Assembly (NCBI GenBank): GCA_029055625.1 | Contig: JAIDCY010000148.1 | Location: 49,856-113,855 of the forward strand | DNA: 64,000 nucleotides | Direction of reading: 5' to 3' | DNA from: Ruminococcus sp. | GTDB lineage: Bacteria; Bacillota; Clostridia; Oscillospirales; Ruminococcaceae | Shown here: in pieces, positions 26,833 through 35,174 of the stretch | How positions within the stretch are numbered: the stretch's first letter is position 1 | How the letters are laid out: each line of letters starts with the position of its first letter | Made by a program: the position numbers and the translations under genes | The notes under the pieces: generated by a model | Databases searched by the model: none | What the model was told of the DNA's origin: nothing | What the model saw: the letters and a program-made list of their open reading frames with translations, nothing else

Positions 26833-27552
26833 TTAATCCTTTCCCGTATCGTATATTTTTTGCAGTTCTTCGGAAAATCCATTTTCGTTACGTATGTATA
26901 ATTGCGTTTCAATCTGCATGAACGGTTTTGAACCCTTTTTCCCCTCTATCAGAAAAAGCCACGGTATAGAATCCGGATTTTTTGAAACAAATCGTATTCT
27001 TTTCGGTTCGATGTTGTTGTTACGCATTGCACATATCACATCTGCGAGACGTTCCGGACGGTTACACATACACAGTCTGCCCCCGAATTTAAGTAGTTTT
27101 TCAGCGGATTTGCATACGTCGTCTATATTACACATTATCTCGTGACGTGCTATTTTCTGAGCGGTCAGCTGACTTTCAAAACCTGCATTTACCGCCTTAT
27201 ATGGTGGATTACAGGTCACGAGGTCAAGCCGTCCGACAGGTGCATTATCCCATAGATTTTTTAAGTCCGCACAAATTGGTATTATGTTCTTGACCTCGCT
27301 TTTTTCAATACCGGCTTTTAACTGTTCGATAGCCCCCACCTGAATGTCGACGGCGTATATTATTTCCGGTGGTAATTTTTTCTGCATTATCAGCGGTATT
27401 ATTCCGCAACCTGTTCCGAGGTCACAGACTTTATCTTTCCGCCGATACTGCGAAAAATCTGCCAGTAAAAAAGCATCTGTACCGAATCGGTGTTCCGTAC
27501 TCGCACAGACATATATTTTTTCCGTCAGTTTTTCGTATTTATATTCCGTCAT
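26833..27552 (-). CDS. tRNA1(Val) A37 N6-methyltransferase-like protein
   Basis: 239 aa. Class I SAM methyltransferase with VCDLGTGCGIIPL (about 42-54) and the N6-adenine/glutamine type catalytic motif TCNPPYK (about 114). The family (TrmN6/YfiC) methylates A37 of a valine tRNA in E. coli; the target here is unproven. Its start overlaps the mnmA stop by 4 bases (ATGA), so translation is coupled. Confidence 0.9.
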   Translation of the reverse strand: MTEYKYEKLTEKIYVCASTEHRFGTDAFLLADFSQYRRKDKVCDLGTGCGIIPLIMQKKLPPEIIYAVDIQVGAIEQLKAGIEKSEVKNIIPICADLKNLWDNAPVGRLDLVTCNPPYKAVNAGFESQLTAQKIARHEIMCNIDDVCKSAEKLLKFGGRLCMCNRPERLADVICAMRNNNIEPKRIRFVSKNPDSIPWLFLIEGKKGSKPFMQIETQLYIRNENGFSEELQKIYDTGKD

Positions 27553-28625
27553 TTTATCGTACCTCCGCCGACTACCACATCATCATTATAGAAAACTACC
27601 GCCTGACCGCTTGTGATTGCTCTTTGCGGAGTGTCAAAATTTACGAGATACTCACCGTTTCCGAGGTATGAAACAGTAGCCGGTTGTTCTTTCTGACTGT
27701 ACCTTGTCTTTGCGGTAACTCTTAACGGTTCAGATATTTTCGGAATGGATATTAAATTTACGTCCTCCGCAATAAGAGAATCCGTATATAAATCCCTTTC
27801 ATCACCGAGTACAACGGAATTTGTCGCTATATCCTTACTTACCACATATGCCGGTCTGCCTAACGATATTCCAAGTCCTTTCCGCTGACCTATCGTATAA
27901 TTTATTATCCCTTTGTGCGTACCTAAAATTTTTCCTTCAGTATCGGTAAATTTTCCGGACGGGAATTTTTTACCGGTAAATTTTTCTATAAAGGAAACGT
28001 AATCGCTGTCGGGTACAAAACATATGTCCTGACTGTCGGGCTTACCGGAATTTACTAAACCTGCATTTTCCGCTATTTTCCGGACTTCCGATTTTTCAAG
28101 ATTTCCGAGTGGGAAAATAATATGTTTCAACTGCTCCTGCGTGAGCGAGTACAAAACGTAAGTCTGGTCTTTAGTGCGGTCTTTCGGACGTTTCAGTAAA
28201 TAACGTCCGGTTTTTTCGTCGAACTCGTTAATCGCATAGTGACCGGTTGCTATATAATCATAATCGAGTTCCAACGCACGCCGTAACATCTTGTCGAATT
28301 TGACGTGACGGTTACATTCTATACACGGATTCGGCGTACGTCCGGAAATGTAGGTACTGACAAAATTTTCCATGACATTTTTTTTAAAGCAGTCCTTGAA
28401 ATTGAATACGAGATGTTCAAACCCTAACCGATACGCCACACTCCTCGCATCTTCTACGTCCGATAACGCACAGCACGTTTTACCGTCCTTTTCCGCCTGT
28501 ACTATGTCCTCATCGCCGAAAAGTTTCAGCGTAACACCCATTACGTCGTAACCTTGTTCCCTTAAAATCAGTGCGGATACGGAACTATCCACGCCACCAC
28601 TCATACCTACCATAACTTTTTTCAT
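27549..28625 (-). CDS. mnmA: tRNA U34 2-thiouridylase
   Basis: 358 aa. Adenylates and thiolates U34 of tRNAs for Lys, Glu and Gln. PP-loop GMSGGVDSS at about 8-16, the first catalytic Cys in RTPNPCIECN, the second in DSQDICFVPD, and INYTIGQRKGLG. Full length. Neighbouring tmcAL, trmN6-like and rsmI genes make this an RNA-modification operon. Confidence 0.97.
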   Translation of the reverse strand: MKKVMVGMSGGVDSSVSALILREQGYDVMGVTLKLFGDEDIVQAEKDGKTCCALSDVEDARSVAYRLGFEHLVFNFKDCFKKNVMENFVSTYISGRTPNPCIECNRHVKFDKMLRRALELDYDYIATGHYAINEFDEKTGRYLLKRPKDRTKDQTYVLYSLTQEQLKHIIFPLGNLEKSEVRKIAENAGLVNSGKPDSQDICFVPDSDYVSFIEKFTGKKFPSGKFTDTEGKILGTHKGIINYTIGQRKGLGISLGRPAYVVSKDIATNSVVLGDERDLYTDSLIAEDVNLISIPKISEPLRVTAKTRYSQKEQPATVSYLGNGEYLVNFDTPQRAITSGQAVVFYNDDVVVGGGTIK

Positions 28626-28669
28626 AATATATCACGTCCTTATATAAAATCAGGCGAACAGTGTCCGCC

Positions 28670-29317
28670 TTAAATAATACCTGTTATTTCAGATATTTCA
28701 TTGAAATAATAGTCTGAAATTTTTATAATATTTTCCCTGTCGTTGTGTGAAGAACGGTCATAAATACCGGCAGTCAGGAAACCTGTACTGAAAGCGGTCT
28801 GAATACAGTACAGGGAATCTTCCGCAATAAGTACATTTTCCGGTGATAATCCCATAATTTCCGCACATTTCAGGTACATATCCGGATTTTTCTTGCCTTG
28901 TGGGAAATCCGCAACGGTAAGCAGAAATTTAAGTCTGTCATATATTCCGTGACGTTTCAGGACAGCTTCCGCAAGATTTTTATATGTTACCGTCGCTATA
29001 CCGTACGGAATATTTCTGATGTCGAGAAAGTCGAGCAGTTCCGGAACACCGCTTTTTAACGGTATGTTAAAGAAATACTCATGACGTACTATCTCTTCTA
29101 TACGCTTTATTACGTACTCTACCGTACATTTCAGACCAAATTCATTTATAAAGAGTTCGGCGGACTTATCAACGGTCAGTTTCTTTACACGTTCTGAAAT
29201 ATCTTCCGGCGGATTATCTATACCGTTTTCCTGTAGAAAAATTCTGTCGGTTTTGTACCATACGTCCATAGAGTCTATAATAGTACCGTCGAGGTCAAAA
29301 ATCACGCCTTTAATCAT
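28670..29317 (-). CDS. HAD-family hydrolase (beta-phosphoglucomutase-like)
   Basis: 215 aa. The ATG at 29317 was chosen; an open frame extends upstream to 29491 but that part is an antisense-like reading of the Glu/Pro-rich tail of the previous gene and has implausible composition. HAD motif I FDLDGTIIDSMD at the N-terminus, motif II as ATVTYKN, motif III K in QGKKNPD, and motif IV AEDSL. A cap domain lies between motifs I and II. Substrate is probably a small phosphorylated metabolite. Its start overlaps the upstream stop by 8 bases. Confidence 0.9.
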   Translation of the reverse strand: MIKGVIFDLDGTIIDSMDVWYKTDRIFLQENGIDNPPEDISERVKKLTVDKSAELFINEFGLKCTVEYVIKRIEEIVRHEYFFNIPLKSGVPELLDFLDIRNIPYGIATVTYKNLAEAVLKRHGIYDRLKFLLTVADFPQGKKNPDMYLKCAEIMGLSPENVLIAEDSLYCIQTAFSTGFLTAGIYDRSSHNDRENIIKISDYYFNEISEITGII

Positions 29318-30593
29318 TATTTTCTTCCGTTTCCTGATGTTCTGTATCTGATTCTTCCGGAGCAGGTTCTTCTTCCGGCTGAGGTTCAGTTTCGGGTTCA
29401 GGTTCGGCGAAAGTTTCCGGCTGAGTTTCGGGTCCTGTAACCACTTCCGGCGGATTTTCGGGAGGTGTTTCAACTGCTGTTTCCGGTGCAATTACAGGGA
29501 CTGTTTCAGGGTCTGTAACCTGTTCCGGTACAGTTTCTGGTACAGTTTCGGGGATAGTTTCCGGTTCTGTAGTTGTTTCCGTGGTTTCTTCGGTAGTGGA
29601 TTCTGTAGTAGTTTCTTCTTCGGTAGTTGTTGTCTGCTCACCGGAACGTGTTACCGGTTTCGGCGAGGCATTCAGACCGTTTTCTGCATCACCGTATATT
29701 ATTACCGCCTGTTTTCCCAGTATATCGTAAATTTTTTCAAACTTTTCGAGCGAATATGTTGTATTTCCTACAAGCGGGTCTGCGACGTATACAAGACCGG
29801 CGTCAAGGTCATAACCATACAGAGTTAAACAGTGCTGATAGGTACAGAACCACATTTCCTCCCCGTTTTTTGCGGTATACTGATATTTAGGTTCTGTATT
29901 CATGAGGTACATTGTAGCCCATACTATAACCGGTCTTCCCTGGTCTACCTGATAGAATAAATCCTGAAAATCAGTTCCCGATAAGTCGACAGGGTAGCAG
30001 TCCGACTTCTCAACCCTGAAGTATCTTCTCGCCGATTTACATATTACCGGTGAACTGCATCCGTATCCTGTGGATGACTTCGGGTCACCGATATAACACT
30101 GATTCATTGTGTATTCGCCTTTCCAGTCGGTATTCATATACTTATCGCACATTGTCACCTTATCAACGTCAAAACCAAGGAAGTTAAGGGTCTGAGTAAG
30201 TGCGGTAATCTCGCAACCGGTAGGGAGTTCCGGATTCTGAAGAACCGTCTTGAAATCGTCTATCACCGCTTTGCGAGGCAGTTCGTAATCATATACAGGT
30301 TGTATGTTTATAGTAGTCGATTCCGTTTCCGGCTGAGTTGTTGACTGCGTTGTTGATTGAGTTGTAGTTTGTCCGGCAGATTTTCTGGTTATTTTCTTCT
30401 CAATGAGTTTTTCCGGTTCAATGGATTCCTGTTTTTTATATTCTTCTATCTCTACATAACTGCCGTCAGGTGAAATAGTTTCCGCATCGGCTTCCGTTGA
30501 ACTGTTCATAATACTTACCCTGTTTCCGCAAGATGTAAATAATATAGTCGCAATAATAGCGGTTGCTGTGGTTTTCAGAATTTTAATTAACAT
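29310..30593 (-). CDS. C39-like cysteine peptidase lipoprotein with repetitive tail
   Basis: 427 aa. Signal peptide with lipobox LFTSC at about 18-22. A Thr/Gln-rich spacer (TTTQSTTQSTTQ) leads to a C39_2-type papain-fold domain (about 110-305) with the catalytic Cys in PTGCEITALTQ, His in YQHCLTLYGYD and Asp in VYVADPL. After it lies a tail of about 120 residues made of Thr/Glu/Pro repeats (TTTEEETTTESTTEETTE, then PETVPE units), which may associate with the cell wall. It is embedded in the RNA-modification operon, 3 bases after tmcAL, and is the only exported member there. The substrate is unknown. Confidence 0.85.
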   Translation of the reverse strand: MLIKILKTTATAIIATILFTSCGNRVSIMNSSTEADAETISPDGSYVEIEEYKKQESIEPEKLIEKKITRKSAGQTTTQSTTQSTTQPETESTTINIQPVYDYELPRKAVIDDFKTVLQNPELPTGCEITALTQTLNFLGFDVDKVTMCDKYMNTDWKGEYTMNQCYIGDPKSSTGYGCSSPVICKSARRYFRVEKSDCYPVDLSGTDFQDLFYQVDQGRPVIVWATMYLMNTEPKYQYTAKNGEEMWFCTYQHCLTLYGYDLDAGLVYVADPLVGNTTYSLEKFEKIYDILGKQAVIIYGDAENGLNASPKPVTRSGEQTTTTEEETTTESTTEETTETTTEPETIPETVPETVPEQVTDPETVPVIAPETAVETPPENPPEVVTGPETQPETFAEPEPETEPQPEEEPAPEESDTEHQETEENND

Positions 30594-30596
30594 TTT

Positions 30597-31799
30597 TTAC
30601 TCCATATCTATCATAATTTTTGCCCTGTAATCCTTCTGGGCGGAAGTCACTGTTTCAAGAGAAAGTCCGTATACATCAGAAGCACGCATTTCAACCTCGG
30701 CGAAACGTCCGGCGGTTTCGCTGATACGTGAAAGTTTGGCTATAGATGCCGCATATGGTATAGCTGTTTTTCCTTTTGCCTGCGATAATATTTCCCGTCC
30801 CCTGTCATTGAAAGCAAGTATTCTGCCATAGGGTGGCAGATAACGCATATCTTCTTTTGTTATTCCGAGCAGTATAGAAAGTATAATCCTTCTGACTCTC
30901 GCCATTGTGTAACGCTTTGTCTTTATCATGAAGAAAAGTTCGTCAAGTGACCCCGACATTCTCGCACTGTATATACGGTGTTCGAGACCCTGTCCGACGT
31001 CGTTAATCATAGCGATTTCTTCAGGCGAGGAAGTCCGGAGTTTATAGAGTATGATTCTTTCAAGCCTTTCAATTGACGATATACCGCCGTTATGCATTGA
31101 ATCCGTAATGGCATCCGTCCAGACGGGTGGCATATACCGCCTTACAAGTCGCATACTGTTTTCGCTGACGATACGGCTTCTTATATCGGATGCACTTGTT
31201 ATATTACCTGATACAGCTGTTCCGTCGTGTGGAGTACCTGTTCTTTTTACGGTAAACGCTTTCATTTTCGAGGAAAAACGCACCATAGCGTTGAGATACT
31301 CGATAGCGAGCAGGTTATTAGGTTCGGCGATAATTGAAGCTGATTTAGGGTCAAAGCCGTTAAGTATGGAACTGACAGCCTTAGGGTAAGTATAACCCTT
31401 TTCCATTATATTTATTATCTCGGCGTGATGCGATTTTGCGACGGATTGCAGACTTTTCATAGCTCCGCACAACTGCATTATATCTCCACACTCGCTACCA
31501 AATGACAGTTCATTCACTACCCCGAGCGATTCAAGCAACCATACCGCACCTGATGCGAAATTTTCCGCAGAGGAAAGACAGTATTGTACCGGTAATTCTA
31601 TTACAAGGTCTACCCCTGAACGGACTGCCAGTTTAGCTCTTTCGAGCTTATCCATAATGGCGACGTCACCACGCTGTACAAAATTTCCGCTCATTACGGC
31701 GACTATATGTGTCGCCCCTCTCAGACGTGTTTCACGTATATGATGCAGATGTCCGTTGTGGAACGGGTTGTATTCGCATATTATACCGCTGATTTTCAT
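30597..31799 (-). CDS. tmcAL: tRNA(Met) cytidine acetate ligase
   Basis: 400 aa. Makes N4-acetylcytidine at the wobble base of elongator tRNA(Met) using acetate and ATP. Nucleotidyltransferase HIGH-like motif EYNPFHNGHLHH at about 7-18, then VAVMSGNFVQRGD and ELPVQYCLSSAENFA, which are characteristic of the former YlbM family. The ATG 31799 follows AGAGGTAG; an upstream in-frame start at 31826 overlaps the ribosome site. First gene of the operon. That acetate kinase lies divergently upstream may be more than chance, as this enzyme consumes acetate (inference). Confidence 0.93.
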   Translation of the reverse strand: MKISGIICEYNPFHNGHLHHIRETRLRGATHIVAVMSGNFVQRGDVAIMDKLERAKLAVRSGVDLVIELPVQYCLSSAENFASGAVWLLESLGVVNELSFGSECGDIMQLCGAMKSLQSVAKSHHAEIINIMEKGYTYPKAVSSILNGFDPKSASIIAEPNNLLAIEYLNAMVRFSSKMKAFTVKRTGTPHDGTAVSGNITSASDIRSRIVSENSMRLVRRYMPPVWTDAITDSMHNGGISSIERLERIILYKLRTSSPEEIAMINDVGQGLEHRIYSARMSGSLDELFFMIKTKRYTMARVRRIILSILLGITKEDMRYLPPYGRILAFNDRGREILSQAKGKTAIPYAASIAKLSRISETAGRFAEVEMRASDVYGLSLETVTSAQKDYRAKIMIDME

Positions 31800-31940
31800 T
31801 TTACTACCTCTTTTCAGAAATTTCAATGATTACAGATAAATTTTCATTTATTGTACATAATATTTTTGGATTTTTCGTAATCATTTGTTTAATTTTTTCT
31901 TGTTTTATAAAATTAATATAAAAAACTTTCACAAAACCCC

Positions 31941-31968
31941 TTGCAATTTACGGAAAAAAGTATATAAT
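31941..31968 (+). promoter_or_regulatory. Probable promoter for ackA
   Basis: TTGCAA, 16 bp, TATAAT, 37 bp before the ackA ATG. Confidence 0.65.
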
Positions 31969-32005
31969 TATATATGCAAACATTAAACGAAAGGAATGTT
32001 ATATA

Positions 32006-33205
32006 ATGATTATCTTAGTTGTAAACGCAGGAAGTTCATCATTGAAGTACCAGTTAATCGACATGAACGACGAAAGCGTTATTGCAAAGGGCAACTGCGA
32101 CAGAATCGGCATTGATGGTCACATCTCCCACAAGACCGGTGACGGCAGAGCCTTTGAAGCTGACTGTAATTTCCCGACTCATACGGAGGCTTTCATGAAG
32201 CTTGTCGAGGCACTGACTACCGGTGAAGCTAAAGTCATAGACAGTATGAATGCTATTTCCGCAGTAGGTCACAGAGTGGTACAGGGTGCGGATATTTTCG
32301 ATAAGTCGGTAATCGTCACAGATGAAATTATTGACAAAATCGACGAACTCCGTGAACTTGCACCGGTACATAATCACGCCCACGCCCTCGCCCTCCGTGC
32401 ATGCAAGAACGTTATTCCCGAAGGTGTACCGCAGGTTGCCGTATTCGATACCGCTTTCCACCAGACTATGCCACCTAAAGCGTATATGTTCGGCTTACCT
32501 TACGACGATTACGCCAATTTACACGTAAGAAAGTACGGTTTCCATGGAACGTCACACCGCTTCGTATCCTCCGCACTCGCCGACGCTATGGGCAAGGACA
32601 TCAAAGACCTTAAAATTGTATCCTGTCACCTCGGTAACGGTTCGTCGATAACTGCCGTTGACGGCGGAAAATCTGTAGATACTTCAATGGGCTTCACACC
32701 TCTTGACGGCGTTGTAATGGGTACTCGTACAGGTTCTGTTGACCCGTCCGCTGTAACATACGTTGCCGACAAACACGGCTTCACACCGGCTGAAATGAGT
32801 GATTACATGAACAAGAAATCGGGCTTCCTCGGAGTTTCCGGCGTTGGTTCTGACAACAGGGACATCACGAACGCTGCGGAACACGGTAACGACAGAGCTA
32901 AACTTGTTTCTGATATGCTCGTATACGAGATAAAAAAATATATAGGTTCTTATACTGCTGTAATGAACGGTCTTGATGCCGTGCTGTTTACCGGTGGTAT
33001 TGGTGAAAACGCATACGACGTAAGGGAAAAAGTCTGCGAAGATATGGAAATTTTCGGTATCAAACTTGACAAATCCGCTAATGACGGTCTGCGTGGACAG
33101 CTGAAGAAGATTTCCACAGAAGATTCAAAAGTTGAAGTGTGGGTTGTACCAACCAATGAAGAACTCCTTATCGCAAGAGATACCCTCGCACTCATTTCTG
33201 AATAA
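32006..33205 (+). CDS. ackA: Acetate kinase
   Basis: 399 aa. Interconverts acetyl phosphate and acetate with ATP formation, a main energy step in fermentation. Motifs: VNAGSSSLKYQL at the N-terminus, VGHRVVQG, HNHAHALA, DTAFHQTMP, KYGFHGTSHR, HLGNGSS and LFTGGIGENA. Full length, strong AAAGGA site, monocistronic between its promoter and terminator. No phosphotransacetylase gene lies next to it. Confidence 0.98.
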   Translation: MIILVVNAGSSSLKYQLIDMNDESVIAKGNCDRIGIDGHISHKTGDGRAFEADCNFPTHTEAFMKLVEALTTGEAKVIDSMNAISAVGHRVVQGADIFDKSVIVTDEIIDKIDELRELAPVHNHAHALALRACKNVIPEGVPQVAVFDTAFHQTMPPKAYMFGLPYDDYANLHVRKYGFHGTSHRFVSSALADAMGKDIKDLKIVSCHLGNGSSITAVDGGKSVDTSMGFTPLDGVVMGTRTGSVDPSAVTYVADKHGFTPAEMSDYMNKKSGFLGVSGVGSDNRDITNAAEHGNDRAKLVSDMLVYEIKKYIGSYTAVMNGLDAVLFTGGIGENAYDVREKVCEDMEIFGIKLDKSANDGLRGQLKKISTEDSKVEVWVVPTNEELLIARDTLALISE

Positions 33206-33246
33206 TATTATACATTAATTAAATACAGAAATCAATCTTTTTTGAA

Positions 33247-33284
33247 AAATACGCTTTCTTAATGGTCAAGGGAGCGTATTTTTT
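33247..33284 (+). terminator. Intrinsic terminator after ackA
   Basis: Stem AAATACGCT/AGCGTATTT with a 17-nt loop and a T-rich tail. Confidence 0.85.
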
Positions 33285-33356
33285 CACCTGTATAACCTGA
33301 TATTTTGTGCGTATATGACAAAAATTTCTATAAATGCAGAATTTAAGTTTTTCCAC

Positions 33357-33385
33357 TTGACAAAATCTGATAAATGATATATAAT
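33357..33385 (+). promoter_or_regulatory. Sigma-A-type promoter for CopZ-like gene
   Basis: TTGACA, 17 bp, TATAAT, 32 bp before the ATG at 33418. No CsoR- or CopY-type operator was recognised. Confidence 0.85.
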
Positions 33386-33417
33386 CAGTATAATATCTAA
33401 AAAAAGGAGTGTTTTTT

Positions 33418-33675
33418 ATGTTCAGAACTGTTGTTAAAATTGAGGGTATGATGTGTGGTATGTGCGAAAAGCACGTAAATAATGCCGTAAGCCGTGCATT
33501 TGTTACGGAAAATATCACATCTTCACACAAAAACGGTACAACGGAAATAATTTCAGAATCAGCACCAGATGAGGCTTTACTGCGTGAGGTAATCGAAAAG
33601 GAAGACTATAAAGTTTTGTCCGTCACCAGTGAGCCATACGAAAAAAAGAAATTCGGTTTATTCGGTAAAAAGTAA
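33418..33675 (+). CDS. CopZ-like heavy-metal-binding protein
   Basis: 85 aa. Small HMA domain with the metal site GMMCGMCEKHV (CxxC, about 10-20), as in copper chaperones and P-type ATPase N-termini; it binds Cu(I) or a similar soft metal. A short basic tail (KKKFGLFGKK) follows. ATG 33418 was chosen over an in-frame GTG at 33409 that overlaps the AAGGAG site. The nearby P-type ATPase is not of the copper type, so no partner pump is evident. Confidence 0.88.
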   Translation: MFRTVVKIEGMMCGMCEKHVNNAVSRAFVTENITSSHKNGTTEIISESAPDEALLREVIEKEDYKVLSVTSEPYEKKKFGLFGKK

Positions 33676-33691
33676 TAAGCCTGTATTTTTT

Positions 33692-33728
33692 TCTGCTGTA
33701 TTCTGTGAGTATGGCAGATTTTTTTTAT
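33692..33728 (+). terminator. Possible weak terminator after CopZ-like gene
   Basis: Five-pair stem TCTGC/GCAGA with a long loop followed by eight T. Weak; read-through into the MATE gene is plausible, since no separate promoter is obvious there. Confidence 0.4.
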
Positions 33729-33752
33729 TTTCATGAAAGGATTTAGATAACA

Positions 33753-35084
33753 ATGCAAATTCAGATTTCAGAACATTTTACTACTAAAAAACTTTTAACA
33801 TTCTGTCTGCCGTCGATAATAATGATGGTTTTCACATCAGTTTACGGCGTTGTAGACGGTCTTTTTGTATCGAACTATGCCGGAGATACCGCATTTGCTT
33901 CGGTAAACTTCATAATGCCTTTGCTTATGGCGTTTGGTTCGCTGGGATTCATGTTCGGTACTGGTGGCAGTGCGATAGTTGCTAAAACTTTCGGGGAGGG
34001 TAAAAAAGAACTCGCTAACCAATACTTTACAATGATAGTATCTGCAAATATAATAGTAGGTGTTATACTTACAGTTATCGGGTTCGTTTTGCTTAAACCG
34101 GCGGTAATTCTTATGGGTGCATCGGATGAAATGCTTGATTACTGCCTGAAATACGGCAGGATTCTGATATGTGTCGTACCGTTTTTTATGTTACAGAATG
34201 TGTTTCAGAGTTTCTTTATTACTGCCGGTAAACCCGATACCGGACTGAAAATATCTATACTTTCCGGCGTAACTAATATGGTTTTCGATTTCCTGTTTAT
34301 AGGCGTATTCAAGTGGGGTGTGACAGGTGCGGCATTAGCTACCGCATTGTGTCAGATAGTCGGGGCAGTGATACCGCTTTTCTACTTTGCCCGTCAGAAT
34401 ACAAGCCTGCTCCGGTTTGTGAAGTTCAGGTTTAATAAAACCGTCATTTTCCGGACGTGTACGAATGGTTCTTCAGAACTCATGACAAATATTTCAATGT
34501 CGCTTGTAAATATGTTATATAACAGTCAGCTTATGAAGTACGCCGGTCAGGATGGCGTATCTGCGTACGGTGTAATAATGTACGTAAGTTTCATATTTGT
34601 GTCGATATTCATAGGTCTTTCGATAGGTTCAGCACCTATTGTAAGTTATAATTACGGTGCGAAAAATTCTGACGAACTCAAAAACATATTCCGGAAATGT
34701 CTTGTAATAATATCTTTTATAGCGGTTGCAATGGTTGTACTGTCACAGGCTATCGCCACACCATTAGCTAAAATATTCGTAGGTTACAAGCCGGAACTTT
34801 TTAATCTGACTGTCCACGCTTTCCGGATATACGCCATATCATTCCTGCTTGCCGGATTCAATATATACGGTTCGTCATTCTTTACCGCTCTGAATAACGG
34901 CGTTGTATCGGCGATAATCTCATTCCTCCGGACGCTTCTTTTCCAGATAGTCACCGTTACAATTATTCCGCTTATATTCGGTCTCAACGGTATATGGTCA
35001 TCTATAATTATTGCCGAACTTTTCGCCCTTATCGTGACGGTTTTCTTTATTTTCCGAAACAAGGAGAAATACGGTTATATGTAA
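33753..35084 (+). CDS. MATE-family efflux transporter
   Basis: 443 aa with about 12 hydrophobic helices. Two homologous six-helix halves, each beginning with a polar amphipathic stretch (FTTKKLLTFCLPS; FRTCTNGSSELMTN). Exports cationic drugs or metabolites with Na+ or H+ coupling in this family; the substrate is unknown. It has the MepA/DinF-like features FGTGGSAIVAK and GSAPIVSYNYGAKN. GAAAGGA lies about 12 bases before the ATG. Confidence 0.93.
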   Translation: MQIQISEHFTTKKLLTFCLPSIIMMVFTSVYGVVDGLFVSNYAGDTAFASVNFIMPLLMAFGSLGFMFGTGGSAIVAKTFGEGKKELANQYFTMIVSANIIVGVILTVIGFVLLKPAVILMGASDEMLDYCLKYGRILICVVPFFMLQNVFQSFFITAGKPDTGLKISILSGVTNMVFDFLFIGVFKWGVTGAALATALCQIVGAVIPLFYFARQNTSLLRFVKFRFNKTVIFRTCTNGSSELMTNISMSLVNMLYNSQLMKYAGQDGVSAYGVIMYVSFIFVSIFIGLSIGSAPIVSYNYGAKNSDELKNIFRKCLVIISFIAVAMVVLSQAIATPLAKIFVGYKPELFNLTVHAFRIYAISFLLAGFNIYGSSFFTALNNGVVSAIISFLRTLLFQIVTVTIIPLIFGLNGIWSSIIIAELFALIVTVFFIFRNKEKYGYM

Positions 35085-35115
35085 AAAATTTCATTTATTT
35101 ATCACATACCTTTAA

Positions 35116-35144
35116 TTGAAAACGGAAAATATATATGCTATAAT
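35116..35144 (+). promoter_or_regulatory. Sigma-A-type promoter for P-type ATPase
   Basis: TTGAAA, 17 bp, TATAAT, about 30 bp upstream of the ATG at 35175. Confidence 0.82.
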
Positions 35145-35174
35145 GTTATTTATCACAGTGAAAGGTGTGTGGAA

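Noticed and set aside
29318-29491. N-terminal extension of the HAD gene
   Set aside because: This part is an out-of-frame reading of the repetitive tail of the upstream lipoprotein gene, Lys/Pro/Asn-rich and unlike HAD proteins; the ATG at 29317 starts directly at motif I.
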